This document shows positions 10,329 to 11,372 of a DNA stretch of 11,372 nucleotides, one piece after another; the stretch's first letter is position 1; each line of letters opens with the position of its first letter. The notes under the pieces are model-generated. The model worked only from the letters and a program-made list of their open reading frames with translations. It had not been told where the DNA came from and did not search any database. Made by a program: the position numbers and the translations under genes. Source of the stretch: Spongospora subterranea (Eukaryota; Endomyxa; Phytomyxea; Plasmodiophorida; Plasmodiophoridae); the NCBI GenBank assembly GCA_900404475.1, contig OUQQ01000637.1, positions 1-11,372 of the forward strand, given 5' to 3'.

Positions 10329-11372
10329 ATGCGTGTCCTCAACTTGTTGCTATCGCTGCTGGTGGCGACCAGACCAACTCAGTCTGTGAAAAGCGACCTT
10401 AGTCATGGTTGGGGTGAACCGATTGGCTCAGGTCAGGCCAATGCCGCTACAAAAATCGCCTCCTCGACTTTCTCGGTATGGATGACGGAATGTCGCTCCA
10501 AATAATTGAAGAAATTCTGAGATCATGGTCCTTGCAGGACACCATGTTGCCGTCGCAGGAGTGGGCAATGCTCCTTGACACGACCAAAGATTTGCAGTTT
10601 CCAGTTTTCGAATACTCGAAATGGGAGTCAAATTTGCTGCATGACAATTTCTTGTTGGAGTTTGGCTTTTCCAATATCGATGGGGGCGACCAGTTTGGTG
10701 AAAGTTCGTTGATGAATGTACTCGTTCAGTTCAATTTCAAATAGAGATTCGGCTTGTTAAGTGTATTTTTAGGAATGGCGCTCAAGCCCGGGTTCGATAC
10801 TTGACGCGTCCCATATCAGTATTGATTCTCAACAGTTGAGCCAAGAGGGAGAAAACCTCGATTGCCTTATGGATCCAAATCGAATGTCAATTGATTTGAA
10901 AAATTTGCCGTCAAAAGGCTTTCGCGAGAATCTCGTGCCCGATACCAGAAACATGCCGCCGTCGCAGGAGTTGGCAATGCCCCTTGACGAGACCCAAGAG
11001 TTGCACTTTCCAGTATTCGAATATTCGACATGGGAGTCAAATTTGCTGCATGGCAATTTCTTGTCGACGTTTGATTTTTCCAATATCAATCGTGTCGACC
11101 AGTTTGGTGAAAGTTCTTTGATGAATGTAGTCGTTCAGTTCATCTTCATACAGAGATTCGGCGTTGTAAAGTGTATTTTTTAGGAATGCGACTCGAGCCC
11201 GGGTTCGATACTTGACGCGTCCCATATCAGTATTGATTCTCAACAGTTGAGCCACAAGGGCGAGAACCGCGATTGCCTTATCGATCCAAATCGAATGCCA
11301 ATTGATTTGGAAAATTTGCCTTCAAAAGGACTTCGCGAGAATCTCGTGCCCGATACCAGAAACATGCCGCCG
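10329..11372 (+). CDS. Predicted secreted protein made of tandemly duplicated exons (5' part, runs off the right edge)
   Basis: No known family. ATG 10329 begins MRVLNLLLSLLVATRPTQ, a typical signal peptide (basic residue, Leu-rich core, polar end), so entry to the secretory pathway is inferred. Preferred model: exons 10329-10381, 10432-10717, 10773-11126, 11184 to edge; introns 50, 55 and 57 bp. Exons 2, 3 and 4 are copies of one unit. Full-length exon 3 encodes 118 aa, opening with EWRSSPGSILDASHISID and containing NMPPSQELAMPLD and FPVFEYSTWESNLLHGNF, ending DQFGESSLMN just before the donor. Exon 4 opens ECDSSPGSILDASHISID and reaches the edge at NMPP. The recurring GT..AG borders join in phase 0 with no stop. 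Exon 2 is a diverged copy lacking the SSPGS start. Alternative for the 5' end: exon 1 to 10475 and a 62-bp intron to 10537 (acceptor CTTGCAG), also in phase. Repeats are hydrophilic, with many Asp, Glu, Ser and Asn and few Cys. Gene existence moderately sure, function unknown. Confidence 0.6.
10432..10772 (+). repeat. Diverged first repeat unit
   Basis: The 3' part (10541-10772) aligns clearly with 10957-11183, including the intron (55 against 57 bp). A 6-bp in-frame gap removes the RN of DTRNMPP, giving DTMLP. The 5' part (10432-10537) aligns weakly in the same frame, for example MDDGMSL against MDPNRMSI. The equivalent of the unit's first ~20 residues is missing, consistent with this unit being the array's oldest or least homogenised member. 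Confidence 0.65.
10773..11183 (+). repeat. Complete 411-bp exon-plus-intron repeat unit
   Basis: 354-bp exon plus 57-bp intron, repeated directly. The next copy starts at 11184 and is about 92% identical over the 189 bp visible. The preceding copy (10432-10772) is more diverged and shorter; it matches well from about 10541 to 10772. Direct repetition of an exon with its downstream intron indicates unequal crossing-over or segmental duplication, not retroposition. Confidence 0.9.
11184..11372 (+). repeat. Truncated downstream repeat unit at the window edge
   Basis: The first 189 bp of a further copy of the 411-bp unit, cut by the window edge. It keeps the reading frame, beginning GAA TGC GAC right after the TTTTTTAG acceptor. 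More copies may follow outside the window. Confidence 0.9.

Noticed and set aside
10785..10804. GGGTTCGATAC, resembling a tRNA B box, repeated at 11196-11215.
   Set aside because: No acceptor stem, D-arm or anticodon arm can be built around it, and it lies inside an open exon as ordinary codons.
10829..11089. Second minus-strand ORF in the repeat (86 codons).
   Set aside because: It mirrors the plus-strand exon frame and has no signal peptide, motif or splice partner.
11037..11255. Minus-strand ORF of 72 codons across the repeat, with a protein-like sequence (ELNDYIHQRTFTKLV) partly repeated at 10625-10744.
   Set aside because: In the upstream copy the same frame is broken by a nonsense change and two one-base deletions. 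Those deletions fall in what the plus-strand model calls intron, where they do no harm. The plus strand stays open in all copies.

Overview
The window comes from a microbial eukaryote with a compact, intron-rich genome. Base composition is mid-range. Almost all introns I can place are 45-60 nt with GT..AG ends, several with a CTGAC/CTAAC-like branch site about 20 nt before the acceptor. No bacterial features (Shine-Dalgarno sites, operons, IS elements, CRISPR, rRNA or tRNA) are visible. The sequence alone does not fix the lineage; the channel genes resemble plant/fungal MscS-like proteins, so a fungus-like or algal protist is possible, but that is inference.

Layout: (i) 1-2103 has no gene I can support; it ends in a GA microsatellite and a small upstream ORF. 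(ii) 2104-4213 (+) is a four-exon gene for a tRNA dimethylallyltransferase (MiaA/MOD5/TRIT1 family, 488 aa) with the eukaryote-specific C-terminal C2H2 zinc finger. (iii) 4318-6855 (-) and 7245-9850 (-) are two tandem paralogous MscS-like mechanosensitive channel genes (701 and 700 aa). Each has eight exons; exons 2-7 are identical in length between the two copies, while introns and both termini have diverged. The first converges on the tRNA-modification gene with 104 bp between stop codons. (iv) 9851-10328 is the upstream region shared by the second channel gene and a gene on the opposite strand. (v) 10329 to the right edge (+) is the start of a predicted secreted protein built from tandemly duplicated exon-plus-intron units (411 bp period), running off the window.

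The tRNA-modifying enzyme and the channels have no evident shared pathway. The most unusual item is the exon-array secreted-protein gene. Simple ORF finding splits it into short fragments and offers equally long antisense ORFs; splicing at recurrent GT..AG borders gives one continuous frame whose copies differ more in amino acids than at silent sites. All gene models were built by hand from reading-frame continuity, paralogue alignment and family knowledge; none has transcript support here.
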